Under the pieces are notes generated by a model, which saw only the letters and a program-made list of their open reading frames with translations, ran no database searches and had not been told where the DNA came from. The translations under genes were made by a program, and so were the position numbers. A stretch of DNA of 64,000 nucleotides from Apirhabdus apintestini (GTDB taxonomy: Bacteria > Pseudomonadota > Gammaproteobacteria > Enterobacterales > Enterobacteriaceae). Positions within the stretch are counted from its first letter, which is position 1. Each line of letters opens with the position of its first letter. Positions 1 through 10,137 of the stretch are shown here, in pieces. The stretch is taken from contig CP138906.1 of the NCBI GenBank assembly GCA_033977085.1, positions 1,860,001-1,924,000 on the forward strand. Direction: 5' to 3'.

Positions 1-4
1 TCAT
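1..4 (-). CDS. pspB: Start of pspB (phage shock protein B), cut by window edge
   Basis: An ATG on the minus strand at 4-2 follows an AAGGAG ribosome binding site (15-10, minus) 50 bp downstream of the pspA stop, where pspB lies in the psp operon. Only the start codon is in the window, so the identity rests on position and the good RBS. Confidence 0.5.
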
Positions 5-54
5 GCAAACTCCTTATAACGTATAACGTGCGCCGCCGCCCGCGCCGCAAAAAA

Positions 55-723
55 TTAGGCATCATCACGCTGAACTTTAGCTTTCAGGGCCGCCAACTGT
101 GCGCTGATTTCATCGTCCGCTTTTAGCTCAGCAAATTGCTGATCCAGGCTTTTCGCTTTACCAAAACGCTGGCTTTCAGCTTCGGCTTCCATATGATCGA
201 TACGCCGTTCAAACGACTCAAAGCGCGCCATTGCTTCATCCAGTTTACCGCTATCCAGCTGGCGGCGAACGTCTCGGGATGAGCTTGCGGCCTGATGGCG
301 CAGGGTAAGCGCCTGCTGGCGCGCGCGCGTCTCGCTCAATTTGTTTTCTAGCTCGCCGATTTCCTGTTTCATACGCGCAAGTGATTCATCCACCAGCGTT
401 AATTCGTGCTGTAGCGTGGACATCAGGTCCGTGAGTTTTTGTTTCTCAATTAACGCGGCGCGCGCCAGGTCTTCATTGTCTTTACGCAGCGCCAGCTCCG
501 CTTTTTCCTGCCATTCGGCTTCGCGCGTTTGCGCCTGCTCAATGCGGCGGCTAAGCTGCTTTTTCTCCGCCAGCGCGCGCGCAGAGGTAGAACGCACTTC
601 AACCAGCGTATCCTCCATTTCCTGGATCATCAGACGCACCAGCTTTTGCGGATCTTCGGCTCTTTCGAGCAGCGCATTGATGTTAGCGTTAACGATATCA
701 GCAAAGCGTGAAAAAATACCCAT
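55..723 (-). CDS. pspA: Phage shock protein A
   Basis: PspA binds the inner membrane from the cytoplasmic side to limit proton leakage under envelope stress, and also binds and inhibits the activator PspF. The product is 222 aa, the same length as E. coli PspA, opens with MGIFSRFADIVNANINALLE (the membrane-binding helix) and is then almost all charged, heptad-like coiled coil typical of the PspA/IM30 family. No frameshift is seen. It is first in a minus-strand operon with pspB downstream and is divergent from pspF. A sigma-54 promoter lies at 780-796. Identity is secure. Confidence 0.97.
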   Translation of the reverse strand: MGIFSRFADIVNANINALLERAEDPQKLVRLMIQEMEDTLVEVRSTSARALAEKKQLSRRIEQAQTREAEWQEKAELALRKDNEDLARAALIEKQKLTDLMSTLQHELTLVDESLARMKQEIGELENKLSETRARQQALTLRHQAASSSRDVRRQLDSGKLDEAMARFESFERRIDHMEAEAESQRFGKAKSLDQQFAELKADDEISAQLAALKAKVQRDDA

Positions 724-779
724 AATTCAATCCTCTGTTAACCACTTTTACGGTTTTCTCCCGTCACGGTATAGATATA

Positions 780-796
780 TGCATTAAGCGTGCCAA
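780..796 (-). promoter_or_regulatory. Sigma-54 promoter of the psp operon
   Basis: The minus strand reads TTGGCACGCTTAATGCA. It has the -24 GG and -12 GC elements with correct spacing (TGGCAC-N5-TGC type) and lies 57 bp upstream of pspA. The known psp operon is transcribed by RNA polymerase-sigma-54 activated by PspF, which is encoded divergently here. Sequence and context agree. Confidence 0.88.
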
Positions 797-894
797 ATTT
801 TTAATATACTGTTTTATAACATTTAAATAAATTTTACCTGCATAAGGAAATTCGTTAAAGTGGCGTCATTGACTAATAAATGGTTTATTTAATC

Positions 895-1869
895 ATGCCA
901 GAATTTAAAGATAATCTACTGGGGGCAGATAACAGTTTCCTGGAAGTCCTGGAACAGGTCTCCCGCCTTGCCGCGCTGGATAAGCCCGTGCTTATCCTTG
1001 GTGAACGTGGAACGGGTAAGGAGTTGATCGCCCACCGTTTGCATTATCTTTCCCCACGCTGGCAGGCGCCTTTTATTTCACTTAATTGTGCCGCGCTAAA
1101 TGAAAGTTTGCTCGATTCGGAATTATTTGGTCATGAGGCTGGCGCCTTTACCGGCGCGCAAAAACGCCATCAAGGGCGTTTTGAACGCGCCGACGGCGGT
1201 ACCTTATTTTTAGACGAACTGGCCACGGCGCCAATGATGGTGCAGGAAAAACTGCTGCGCGTTATTGAATACGGCGAGCTGGAGCGCGTAGGCGGCTCGC
1301 AACCGCTGCAGGTTAATGTGCGCCTGGTGTGCGCCACCAATGCTTTTCTGCCAAAGCTTGCGGAAGAAGGCACATTTCGCGCCGATCTGCTGGACCGGCT
1401 GGCGTTCGAAGTAGTTAACCTCCCGCCCCTGCGCCAGCGCCCTGGCGATATCATGCTGCTTGCCGAGCAGTTCGCCATTCAGATGTGTCGCGAACTCGGG
1501 CTATCGCTGTTTGTGGGTTTTGATGATACCGCGTGCAGCACGCTGCAGGCGTATAGCTGGCCGGGAAACGTTCGGGAATTAAAAATGTGGTCGAGCGCTC
1601 AGTCTGGCGCCACGGCGATAACCCGCGCCCGGTGAAGAACATTATTTTGAATCCGTTCCAGCCTGCGGACGACCGCCAAACACTTTCTGTCTCTTCCCCG
1701 GCGCAGCCAGCGCTGCCGCTCGATCTACGCCATTTTCAGTCGCAGCAGGAAAAACGCTGGTGGAGCGCAGCCTGAGCGAAGCCAAATTCAATCAAAAGCA
1801 CGCCGCGCAGCGCCGGGGTTAACTTACCATCAGTTCCGGGCGCTACTAAAGAAGCATAATATTAGCTGA
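895..1869 (+). pseudogene. pspF: pspF, sigma-54 enhancer-binding activator, three frameshifts
   Basis: PspF is the AAA+ activator of the psp promoter and lacks a receiver domain. The Walker A motif GERGTGKE, the sigma-54 contact loop GAFTGA and the DELATAP Walker B region are all intact in the first 230 codons. The frame then breaks at an A5 run (1581-1585), at another A5 run (1750-1754) and near 1814. Joining the frames recovers NVVERSVWRHG, LPLDLRHFQ and the C-terminal HTH ending LTYHQFRALLKKHNIS. I chose ATG 895 (MPEFKDNLLG) over 880 because it matches E. coli. The indels are homopolymeric or single-base, so they could be read errors; otherwise the protein loses its DNA-binding domain. Confidence 0.9.
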
Positions 1870-2144
1870 CAGGGATTATTCCGCCCGCTGGCGTCCCGCA
1901 TACGCCAGATTATCCTGTGCGGCAGGAGCCGGGTATTTTGCCAGGTGTTTCACAGCAACTGAAAAGACACAACGCCTGGCTGCATATCGCTGCCTGTTCA
2001 CCCGTGAATACATATAACGCTGGGCTATCAATACGCATAACAGCCATCCCAACAACTTTGCCCCAAGTGTGCCTCTAAAAAGATCCCGATAACCCTGTGT
2101 GCATTCTGATAAAAACCACAGGCAGACCTATTACCAAACCGCTC
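1870..2144. other. Gap between pspF and the M20 remnant, nothing recognised
   Basis: About 275 bp with no convincing reading frame, RNA gene or repeat. It lies between two convergent gene ends. Confidence 0.5.
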
Positions 2145-3338
2145 TCACGCGGGGTGCCCCATTAAAACGTTTAATCCCGAAGATAGTTTTAAGCCTGCGC
2201 GCGTCGCAGCGCCGGGATCGATCGGCGCATCATTAAACCATCGCTCGGGTTATGCACTATTCAACGCTTCGGTTCCCCCCCCACTCATACAATTATTACA
2301 TAACCGCCGTGAGGCTGGTGCTGCAGCATAAAGGCGAAATCCTCACTGGCCATGAGCGGCTGGCCCTGTTTCATACGGGTTTCGCCAAAAGCCCGCACGC
2401 CGCCTCGCGCAGGCGCGCATTCGCTGCAGCATCATTAACATCGGGCCGCCGTGACTGGAAGCCACGGTGATCCGAGCATTGAAACCGGCGGCCTGCACTT
2501 CGGCAATTGCGGTGATACGCTGCAGCACTCGCGCACGCGCCGCTTCATCCAGCGTGCGCACGCTGAGCTTCATTACCGCTTTTCATTAATAATATTCGCT
2601 GCGTCTGCGGCCTGAAGAGTGCCGATGGTAACGCTGCCACATTGAGCGGAGACACGCTGCGGGAAACGATGGTTTGTAATGCCGTTGCGATATAGCGGCC
2701 GACCACGGTGGCATCTACGGCCGTTTCCGGCACTGTCGCGCCTGCCTTTACCGATAACGTCAATCTGCGGGGCATCCGCAGAGGCCATCACTGGACCATC
2801 GTAGAAATAAAAATGATTAAGGGATTTTCCCGGCATATTGGGCCGTGCATATAAGGGCGTCGCAGTGGGAAATGCTCAAACAAACCGTCTTCGATCATTT
2901 TGCGCCCGCCGGTTAATGCTTCTTCTGCCGGTTGAAAATAAGCTGGAGCGTACCGCTGAACCGCCGGGTGCGAGATAAGTATTGTGCGGCGCACAGCGGT
3001 ATTTCGTATGGCCACCGTGACCGCAGCCGTGAAAGCGCTCCTGCGTACAACTTGCCCAGTCTTTAGCGCTATTTTCCTGCGTTGGTAAAGCGTCCTTATC
3101 GGCCCAAATGCCTAATCGCCGCGCCCCGCTTTCTGCTGGTAAGATGGCGACATGACCAGTTTTGCCAATCTGGCGATAGCCTGATAACCCTAACATTCCA
3201 GCAGTTGCGCATAGGGTGGCCGGTTTGATGCTCTTCAACCCTCAGATCCGGTTGCGCATGTAGCCAATGACGCAGAGCAATAAATTCCGCTCCTGCGCGC
3301 GCAGCGCAGCGCAGCGCATCGATAATCAACTGATACAC
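2145..3338 (-). pseudogene. M20-family amidohydrolase (hippurate hydrolase-like), heavily decayed
   Basis: Pieces of one protein can be read in order through several frames on the minus strand: LRHWLHAQPDLRVEEHQTG, a metal-site region HGCGHGGHT, YFQPAEEALTGGRKMIEDGL, VPETAVDATVVGRYIATALQ, KLSVRTLDEAARARVLQRI, and a C-terminus LSSGLNVLMGHPA followed by TGA. These are the ordered motifs of M20/M40 peptidase-like amidohydrolases such as HipO or IAA-amino-acid hydrolases. The family metal motif is CGHDGHT, and the Asp is replaced by Gly here. A GTG at 3338 with AGGGAG before it is a plausible start. With at least six frame breaks plus a lost metal ligand, this is true decay rather than read error. 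Substrate is unknown. Confidence 0.8.
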
Positions 3339-3607
3339 AGCGCTCCCTGCAAAAAGTGAGTTAGAACGGTTACGATGATTGTATATCGCCGCCCGCCGTG
3401 AAAGATGGCTTTCTGCCGTCATTTCACCCACTCTTGCTGCGCGAAACCTTCGTTCCCACAATAACCGGGAATGGCTTTGCCGGTGCTTGTGTCGTTTAGC
3501 GGTCTCTGCCGATATTGCTGACAATTACACCAAACAGCGGTGCAGGCTTTGGGAAGCGGGACAGAGTACGATACACTTTACCGATTACGGTCAACTCACT
3601 CACTCTT

Positions 3608-5246
3608 ATGCGCACATTCGTTTTTCACTGCTGCTAACGCTCGGCGTATCGGGCGGCGCGTTACAGGCGGCTCCGCTGAAGGATAATGCAGATATTCACC
3701 AAAGCGGGTTCGTGTACTGCGTCAGCGGCCAGATAAGTACGTTCAATCCTCAGCAGGCAAGCGGCGGGCTGACCGTCGATACCACGGCAGCGCAGCTATA
3801 TGACCGCCTTCTGGATGTCGACCCCTATACTTATCGCCTGATGCCGGAACTGGCCGAGCGCTGGGAAGTTTTGGATAACGGAGCAACCTATCGTTTTTAT
3901 TTACGTCACGGAATTCAGTTCCAGGCAACGCCCTGGTTTTCACCAACGCGTTCACTCAACGCCGATGACGTGGTGTTTAGTTTTCAGCGCATTTTTAATC
4001 GCCAGCACCCTGGCATTTTGTTAACGGCAGCAGTTATCCCTATTTCGATAGCCTGCAGTTTGCCGACAGCGTAAAAAGCGTACGCAAAATCGGCAGCCAC
4101 ATCGTCGAATTCCAGTTAAAGAAACCTGACGCGTCTTTCTTGTGGCATTTGGCCACGCACTACGCTTCTGTTTTGTCCGCCGAATACGCTGATAAACTCA
4201 CCAAAGAAGACCGCGAAGAGCGGCTGGACGAGACTGCCGGTCGGCACCGGACCTTTTCAGCTAAGCGAGTATCGCGCCGGCCAATACATACGGCTGGTGC
4301 GCCATCCGCGTTACTGGCGCGGCGTCCCGCGCATGCCACAGGTGGTAATTGATTTAGGCTCTGGCGGTACCGGGCGTTTATCAAAACTGTTAACCGGTGA
4401 GTGCGACGTTTTGGCCTGGCCTGCCGCCAGCCAACTGACCATTTTGCGCGACGATCCGCGCCTGAGGCTTTCCCTTCGCCCCGGCATGAACATTGCCTAT
4501 CTGGCATTTAATACGAATAAACCGCCGTTAAACCGACCGGAAGTTCGCCACGCGCTGGCGCTGGCAATTAATAACCAGCGTCTGATGCAGTCGATTTATT
4601 ACGGCACGGCGGAAACCGCCGCCTCAATTTTACCGCGCGCGTCTTGGGCCTATGATAATGAGGCGCAGATTACCGAATACGATCCTCAAAAAGCGCAGGC
4701 GCAGTTAAAAGCGCTGGGTATCAGCGGGCTGCATTTGCAATTGTGGGTGCCTACCAGTTCCCAGCCGTGGAATCCCAGCCCCCTGAAAACGGCGGAGTTA
4801 TTACAGGCCGATATGGCGCGCATCGGCGTTAAAGTCACGATTATTCCGGTAGAAGGACGCTTTCAGGAGGCGCGCCTGATGGATATGAGCCACGACCTAA
4901 CGCTTACGGGCTGGGCGACGGACAGTAACGATCCGGACAGTTTTTTCCGCCCAATGCTGAGCTGCGCCGCAATACGTTCTCAGACCAATTACGCACACTG
5001 GTGCCGCAACGATTTCGACACGCTGCTGCAAAAGCGCTACGCTCTCAGCAGCTCGCTTCGCGCATCGAAACTTATGCTCAGGCTCAGGCTATTCTGGCAC
5101 GTGAACTGCCGGTACTTCCGCTGTCATCATCCCTGCGCTTACTGGCTTATCGCTATGATATTAAAGGCCTTGTGCTTAGCCCGTTCGGCAATGCGTCATT
5201 CGCAGGCGTTTTCCGCGACGCCGGCGCTGAGGATCCCAAACTATGA
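3608..5246 (+). pseudogene. sapA: sapA, periplasmic peptide-binding protein, several frameshifts
   Basis: SapA is the solute-binding lipoprotein-like component (SBP_bac_5/OppA family) of the Sap importer, linked to antimicrobial-peptide resistance. The pieces match E. coli SapA in order: GFVYCVSGQISTFNPQQASG, LLDVDPYTYRLMPELAERWE, VVIDLGSGGTGRLSKLLTG, LPRASWAYDNEAQITEYDP and YDIKGLVLSPFGNASFAG. Breaks occur in the signal peptide (about 3620), near 4011, near 4227 and near 5030. The region 4297-5040 is a long uninterrupted stretch. The stop TGA overlaps the sapB ATG (ATGA). With four breaks it may be a real pseudogene, but each is a single-base change and residue conservation between them is high. 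Confidence 0.88.
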
Positions 5247-6205
5247 TTATCTTTACGTTACGACGCCTGCTGCTGCTGCTGGTGACGCTCTTCTTTTAAG
5301 CCTGGTGAGTTTTAGCCTGAGCTATTTCACGCCGCACGCTCCGCTGCAGGGAGCCTCTGTTTTTAACGCCTGGTGGTTTTGGTTCAAGGGTATCTTACAC
5401 TGGGATTTCGGGGTATCCAGTATTAATGGGCAGTCGATCAACGAACAGCTACACCAGTTTTCCCCGCTACGCTGGAGCTGTGCTTTTTGCCTTTGTGCTG
5501 GCGCTGATGCTGGGCATCCCGCTTGGTATGCTGGCCGGCGTGCTGCGTGAGAAATGGCAGGATAAGTTAATTTCCGCGCTGGCGCTGCTCGGGTTTTCGA
5601 TCCCGGTATTTTGGCTGGCGCTGCTACTGACGCTGTTCTTTTCCCTGACGCTAGGCTGGTTCCCCGTCTCCGGGCGCTTTGATCTGCTGTATGAAGTCAA
5701 ACACGTTACCGGTTTTGCGTTGATTGATGCCTGGCGCTCTCACTCCGCCTGGCGGCATGAAATGATTATCAGCGCGCTGCATCATATGGTGCTTCCTATT
5801 CTGACGCTGGCCGTTGCCCCCACTACCGAAGTGATTCGCCTGATGCGCAATAGCACCACCGAAGTGGTGGGTGAAAATTACATTAAGGCCGCAGAAACGC
5901 GCGGCCTGTCGCGCTTCACTATTTTACGTCGTCATGTATTACATAACGCGCTACCGCCGGTCATTACGCGGCTGGGCCTGCAGTTTTCTACTATGTTAAC
6001 GCTCGCGATGATAACCGAAATAGTTTTTAGCTGGCCAGGCGTTGGGCGCTGGTTAATTAATGCCGTGCGGCAGCAAGACTACGCGGCTATCTCAGCGGGA
6101 GTCATGTCTATTGGTACGCTGGTGATTGTGGTGAACGTCATTTCGGAAATTCTGGGTGCCATGGCGAACCCGTTAAAACATAAGGAATGGTATGCCCTAC
6201 GATAG
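5243..6205 (+). pseudogene. sapB: sapB, Sap ABC permease, frameshifted near N-terminus
   Basis: Inner-membrane permease of the Sap system (BPD_transp_1). It starts MIIFTLRR at 5243, overlapping the sapA stop. The frame breaks near 5296 (CTTCTTTT run) and again at about 5455-5470, after which codons run unbroken to TAG at 6203-6205. The downstream part has the permease EAA-loop region (YIKAAETRGLSRFTILRRHV) and LPPVITRLGLQFSTML. It ends KHKEWYALR as in E. coli, overlapping sapC by 14 bp. All membrane segments survive if the indels are corrected. Confidence 0.88.
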
Positions 6206-7082
6206 CGTTTATAACGAAAAGCGGCCGCCGGGCGCGCTGCGCACCGTGTGGCGGAAATTTTACGGCGACGTTGGCGCAATGGTTGGGCTTTACGGCTGTG
6301 GCATACTGTTAATTCTGTGCGCGTTCGGCAGTTTGCTGGCACCCTACGGCACAGATCAACAGTTTCTTGGCTTTCAGCTTCTGCCGCCGTCGTGGTCACA
6401 CTACGGGGATGTTTCATTTTTTCTCGGTACCGACGATTTGGGGCGCGATGTGCTGAGCCGCTTATTAAGCGGCGCGCTGCCCACGATCGGCAGCGCGTTT
6501 CTCGCCACCTCCGGCGCTACGCTGTGTGGCCTGCTGCTGGGTATTGTCGCCGGTGCCACCCACGGGCTGCGCTCTGCGGTGATGAACCACATTCTGGACA
6601 CCCTGCTGTCCATTCCTTCGCTATTGCTGGCAATCATTGTCGTTGCGTTCGCAGGCCCGCAGCTCAGCCACGCGGTTTTTGCCGTCTGGCTGGCGCTACT
6701 GCCGCGCATGGTGCGCTCCGTTTACTTTATGGTGCATGATGAGCTGGAAAAAGAGTATGTTGTCGCAGCCCGGCTCGACGGTGCATCAACGCTTAATATC
6801 CTGCTGTTTGCGGTGCTGCCTAATACGGCACCGACGCTGGTTAATGACGTGACTCGCGCGCTGTCAATGGCCATTCTGGATATCGCCGCGCTCGGTTTTT
6901 GGATCTTGGCGCACTAGCTCCCCTCCTCCGAATGGGGAGCGATGCTGGGCGATACGCTTGATTTGGTATACGTCGCTCCCTGGACCGTTATGTTACCCGG
7001 CGCCGCGCTCATGATAAGCGTATTACTGGTTAATCTACTCGGTGACGGGCTGCGCCGTGCGATTGTGGCTGGAGTGGAATAA
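6192..7082 (+). pseudogene. sapC: sapC, Sap ABC permease, local out-of-frame patch with TAG
   Basis: Second inner-membrane permease of Sap. It starts MPYDSVYNEKRPPGALRT. The reading frame at the start and at the end is the same, and the total length is 296 aa, exactly that of E. coli. In between, a T5 run (6896-6900, T6 expected) and an extra T in CACTAG (6911-6916) create a six-codon out-of-frame patch, WILAH-stop, where LDLGAQ is expected. The C-terminal part (LPSSEWGAMLGDTLDLVYV) is well conserved. The TAA at 7080-7082 overlaps the sapD ATG. Paired compensating indels leave everything else untouched, so artefact or very recent damage is likely. Confidence 0.88.
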
Positions 7083-8074
7083 TGCCGTTACTGGATATTC
7101 GTAATCTGACGATTGAGTTCCGCACCGCCGAGGGCTGGGTGAAAGCGGTCGATCGCGTTAGCATGACGTTAAATGAGGGGGAAATTCGCGGGCTGGTGGG
7201 CGAATCCGGCTCCGGGAAAAGCGTTATTGCGAAAGCTATCTGCGGCGTCACCCGCGATAACTGGCGCGTTAGCGCCGATCGCATGCGCTTTGATGATATT
7301 GACCTGCTGCGCCTGTCACCGCGCCAGCGCCGCCGCCTGGTTGGGCATAATGTTTCAATGATTTTTCAGGAACCGCAGTCGTGCCTGGATCCCTCGGAGC
7401 GTATTGGTCGCCAGTTGGTGCAAAATATTCCCGGCTGGACATATAAAGGCCGCTGGTGGCAGCGATTCAGATGGCGCCGACGTCGGGCTATTGAATTGCT
7501 GCACCGCGTCGGCATCAAAGATCACCGGGACGCAATGCGCAGTTACCCATATGAGCTTACGGACGGAGAGTGCCAGAAGGTGATGATAGCCATCGCGCTG
7601 GCCAATCAGCCGCGTCTCCTGATAGCCGATGAACCCACCAATGCGATGGAGCCCACTACCCAGGCACAGATATTTCGCCTGCTGAGCCGACTAAATCAAA
7701 ACAATAACACGACTATTTTGCTAATTAGCCACGATCTCCAGATGCTAAGTAAATGGGCCGACAGAATCAATGTGATGTATTGCGGACAGACGGTTGAGAC
7801 AGAGCCCAGCGAAGAGCTTATCGTAACGCCGCATCATCCTTATACCCAGGCACTAATCCGCGCAATCCCTGACTTCGGGAATGCAATGCCGCATAAAAGC
7901 CGCCTGAATACCCTGCCTGGCGCAATCCCACTGTTAGAGCAATTACCCATGGGTTGCCGCCTCGGCCCTCGCTGCCCTTATGCCCAGCGGGAATGTATTG
8001 TGGCCCCACGCCTGACGGGTGCAAAAAATCACCTTTATGCCTGCCATTTCCCGTTGAACATTGAGAGGGAATAA
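7082..8074 (+). CDS. sapD: Sap peptide transporter ATPase SapD
   Basis: ATP-binding subunit of the Sap ABC importer, also reported to supply ATP-binding function to Trk potassium uptake in E. coli. The product is 330 aa, the same as E. coli. It has Walker A GESGSGKS (residues 40-47), an atypical signature LTDGECQ, Walker B LLIADEP, an H-loop in LLISHD, and the oligopeptide-transporter C-terminal domain with RCPYAQREC. The start overlaps the sapC stop (TAATG) and the stop lies just before sapF. Intact. Confidence 0.96.
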   Translation: MPLLDIRNLTIEFRTAEGWVKAVDRVSMTLNEGEIRGLVGESGSGKSVIAKAICGVTRDNWRVSADRMRFDDIDLLRLSPRQRRRLVGHNVSMIFQEPQSCLDPSERIGRQLVQNIPGWTYKGRWWQRFRWRRRRAIELLHRVGIKDHRDAMRSYPYELTDGECQKVMIAIALANQPRLLIADEPTNAMEPTTQAQIFRLLSRLNQNNNTTILLISHDLQMLSKWADRINVMYCGQTVETEPSEELIVTPHHPYTQALIRAIPDFGNAMPHKSRLNTLPGAIPLLEQLPMGCRLGPRCPYAQRECIVAPRLTGAKNHLYACHFPLNIERE

Positions 8075-8075
8075 C

Positions 8076-8882
8076 GTGGTTGAAACGCTTCTTGAAGTAC
8101 GCAACCTGAGTAAAACTTTTCGCTATCGCACCGGCTGGTTTCATCGTCAAACCGTCGATGCGGTAAAACCGCTAAGCTTTACCTTACGTGAGCGCCAGAC
8201 GCTGGCTATCATTGGTGAAAACGGTTCAGGCAAATCGACGCTGGCAAAAATGCTGGCAGGCGTTATTGCGCCGACGTCCGGCGAACTGGTTATCGACGAT
8301 CGCCCGCTGCGTTACGGTGATTATTCGTTTCGCAGTAAACAGATCCGCATGATTTTCCAGGACCCGGCGACCTCGCTCGATCCGCGCCAGCGCGTTTCAC
8401 AAATTCTGGATATTCCACTGCGCCTGAATACCGAACTGGAGCCGAAGGCCCGCCGTGAACAGATCGTCGAGACGCTGCGTATGGTGGGGCTGCTTCCCGA
8501 TCACGCTAGCTACTATCCCCACATGCTGGCGCCCGGCCAGAAACAGCGCCTGGGACTGGCTCGCGCGCTCATTCTGCGCCCTAAAGTGATTATCGCCGAC
8601 GAGGCGCTGGCGTCGCTGGATATGTCCATGCGTTCTCAGTTAATAAACCTGATGCTTGAATTACAGGAAAAACAGGGGATTTCATACATTTATGTCACAC
8701 AGCATCTTGGAATGATGAAGCATATCAGCGATTTAGTTATGGTGATGCATGAAGGTGAGGTTGTCGAGCGAGGCAGCACCGCCGACGTGCTTGCTTCACC
8801 TTTGCATGAACTCACAAAGCGCCTTATCGCCGGCCACTTTGGTGAAGCGCTTACCGCAGATGCGTGGCGTAAAGATCGCTAA
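8076..8882 (+). CDS. sapF: Sap peptide transporter ATPase SapF
   Basis: Second ATPase of the Sap importer. Walker A GENGSGKST, an unusual signature APGQKQ and Walker B VIIADEA are all present, and it ends AGHFGEALTADAWRKDR as in E. coli. I prefer the GTG at 8076 (VVETLLEVRNLSKTF; E. coli has MIETLLEV), which has GAGAGGGA upstream. An in-frame ATG at 8061 would overlap sapD. About 268 aa. Intact, last gene of the sap operon. Confidence 0.95.
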   Translation: MVETLLEVRNLSKTFRYRTGWFHRQTVDAVKPLSFTLRERQTLAIIGENGSGKSTLAKMLAGVIAPTSGELVIDDRPLRYGDYSFRSKQIRMIFQDPATSLDPRQRVSQILDIPLRLNTELEPKARREQIVETLRMVGLLPDHASYYPHMLAPGQKQRLGLARALILRPKVIIADEALASLDMSMRSQLINLMLELQEKQGISYIYVTQHLGMMKHISDLVMVMHEGEVVERGSTADVLASPLHELTKRLIAGHFGEALTADAWRKDR

Positions 8883-9290
8883 TATTAACGCACCGATTAG
8901 GCGCACAGCCTTTATTGATGGCGTGCCTGAATGCTTTTGCGATCGCTGCAGGTGATTATGTATTTCAGCGCGGGTTTATCAGCACGCTTCCTGAATCTGA
9001 GTCGCACTAACTGGCGCGACCAGCAGGAAAAGGGTCGACACGGTACGGTTGCTGTAGGGTATAATCGGCGCCTGTTTTTACGGCTATTGACTAACCATCT
9101 GCTTCTGGCGGGCTGCGCAGTTTTACAGGCCTGATTGATCTATTGCGAAATACGGCGTATCACTTGACGCGCGTTATTCGCAAGCGGCCATTATCAGTAT
9201 GTAAAATGATATCCCGCGCCCTCCGGTATCGGGTTAGTTAGCGCCAGTTTGCAAGAATAAAATGAGTAACAACTATAAGGATTAACTGCT
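8883..9290. other. sapF-fabI intergenic region
   Basis: About 400 bp. A 67-codon open frame at 8931-9134 has no recognisable product. A perfect TATAAT at 9060-9065 and a TTGACG at 9164-9169 could belong to promoters for fabI, but spacing to partner boxes is poor. E. coli has ycjD here; I could not see a clear remnant. Confidence 0.4.
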
Positions 9291-10079
9291 ATGGGTTTTC
9301 TTACCGGTAAGCGCATTCTGATTACGGGCGTTGCCAGCAACCGCTCCATCGCCTATGGTATCGCACAGGCTATGCATCGCGAAGGCGCAGAACTGGCCTT
9401 TACTTATCAGAATGACAAACTGAAAGGCCGCGTAGAGGAGTTCGCCGCAGCGCTGGACTCTAAGCTGGTTTTTGAGTGCGACGTCGCGGAAGACGCAAGC
9501 ATTGAGGCGTTATTTGCCGAACTGGGCAAACAGTGGCCCAACTTCGACGGTTTTGTCCATTCTATCGGGTTTGCTCCGGCAGACCAGCTAGACGGCGATT
9601 ATGTCAACGCAGTCACTCGTGACGGGTTTAAAATCGCTCACGATATTAGTTCATACAGTTTTGTCGCTATGGCGAAGGCCTGTCGCAGCATGCTGAATCA
9701 AAACGCCGCGCTCCTGACGCTTTCCTATCTGGGCGCCGAGCGCGCAATCCCTAACTATAACGTTATGGGACTGGCAAAGGCCTCTCTGGAAGCGAATGTT
9801 CGCTATATGGCTAACGCTATGGGTCCGGACGGCGTGCGCGTTAACGCTATCTCGGCCGGCCCGATCCGTACACTGGCCGCGTCCGGCATCAAAGATTTCC
9901 GTAAAATGCTGGCTCACTGTGAAGCCGTCACGCCAATTCGCCGCACCGTGACTATTGAAGACGTTGGTAATTCGGCAGCATTCCTGTGTTCCGATTTATC
10001 CGCCGGAGTGTCTGGCGAAGTTCTGCACGTTGACGGCGGATTTAGCATTGCCGCCATGAACGAGCTGGAACTGAAATAG
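9291..10079 (+). CDS. fabI: Enoyl-[acyl-carrier-protein] reductase (NADH)
   Basis: FabI carries out the last reduction in each cycle of type II fatty-acid synthesis and is the target of triclosan. The product is 262 aa, equal to E. coli. It has the SDR nucleotide-binding start GKRILITGVASNRSIAYGIA, the catalytic YX6K pair in YNVMGLAK, and the C-terminal end GGFSIAAMNELELK. The Gly of SIGFAP, a position where change gives triclosan resistance in E. coli, is kept. AAGGAT RBS before ATG. Intact; followed by a terminator. Confidence 0.98.
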   Translation: MGFLTGKRILITGVASNRSIAYGIAQAMHREGAELAFTYQNDKLKGRVEEFAAALDSKLVFECDVAEDASIEALFAELGKQWPNFDGFVHSIGFAPADQLDGDYVNAVTRDGFKIAHDISSYSFVAMAKACRSMLNQNAALLTLSYLGAERAIPNYNVMGLAKASLEANVRYMANAMGPDGVRVNAISAGPIRTLAASGIKDFRKMLAHCEAVTPIRRTVTIEDVGNSAAFLCSDLSAGVSGEVLHVDGGFSIAAMNELELK

Positions 10080-10114
10080 CCCCATCTGCTGCCAGCAGGC
10101 AGAACGTTCAGACG

Positions 10115-10137
10115 GGCGCCTACAGGCGCCTATTTTT
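10115..10137 (+). terminator. Rho-independent terminator of fabI
   Basis: GGCGCC-TACA-GGCGCC stem-loop followed by TATTTTTAT, 36 bp after the fabI stop. Confidence 0.85.

Noticed and set aside
341..787. 148-codon plus-strand frame, Ser-rich
   Set aside because: It is antisense to pspA, whose 222-aa product is a full-length match.
8931..9134. 67-codon frame as ycjD
   Set aside because: It shows no resemblance I can support to the DUF559 protein expected there.
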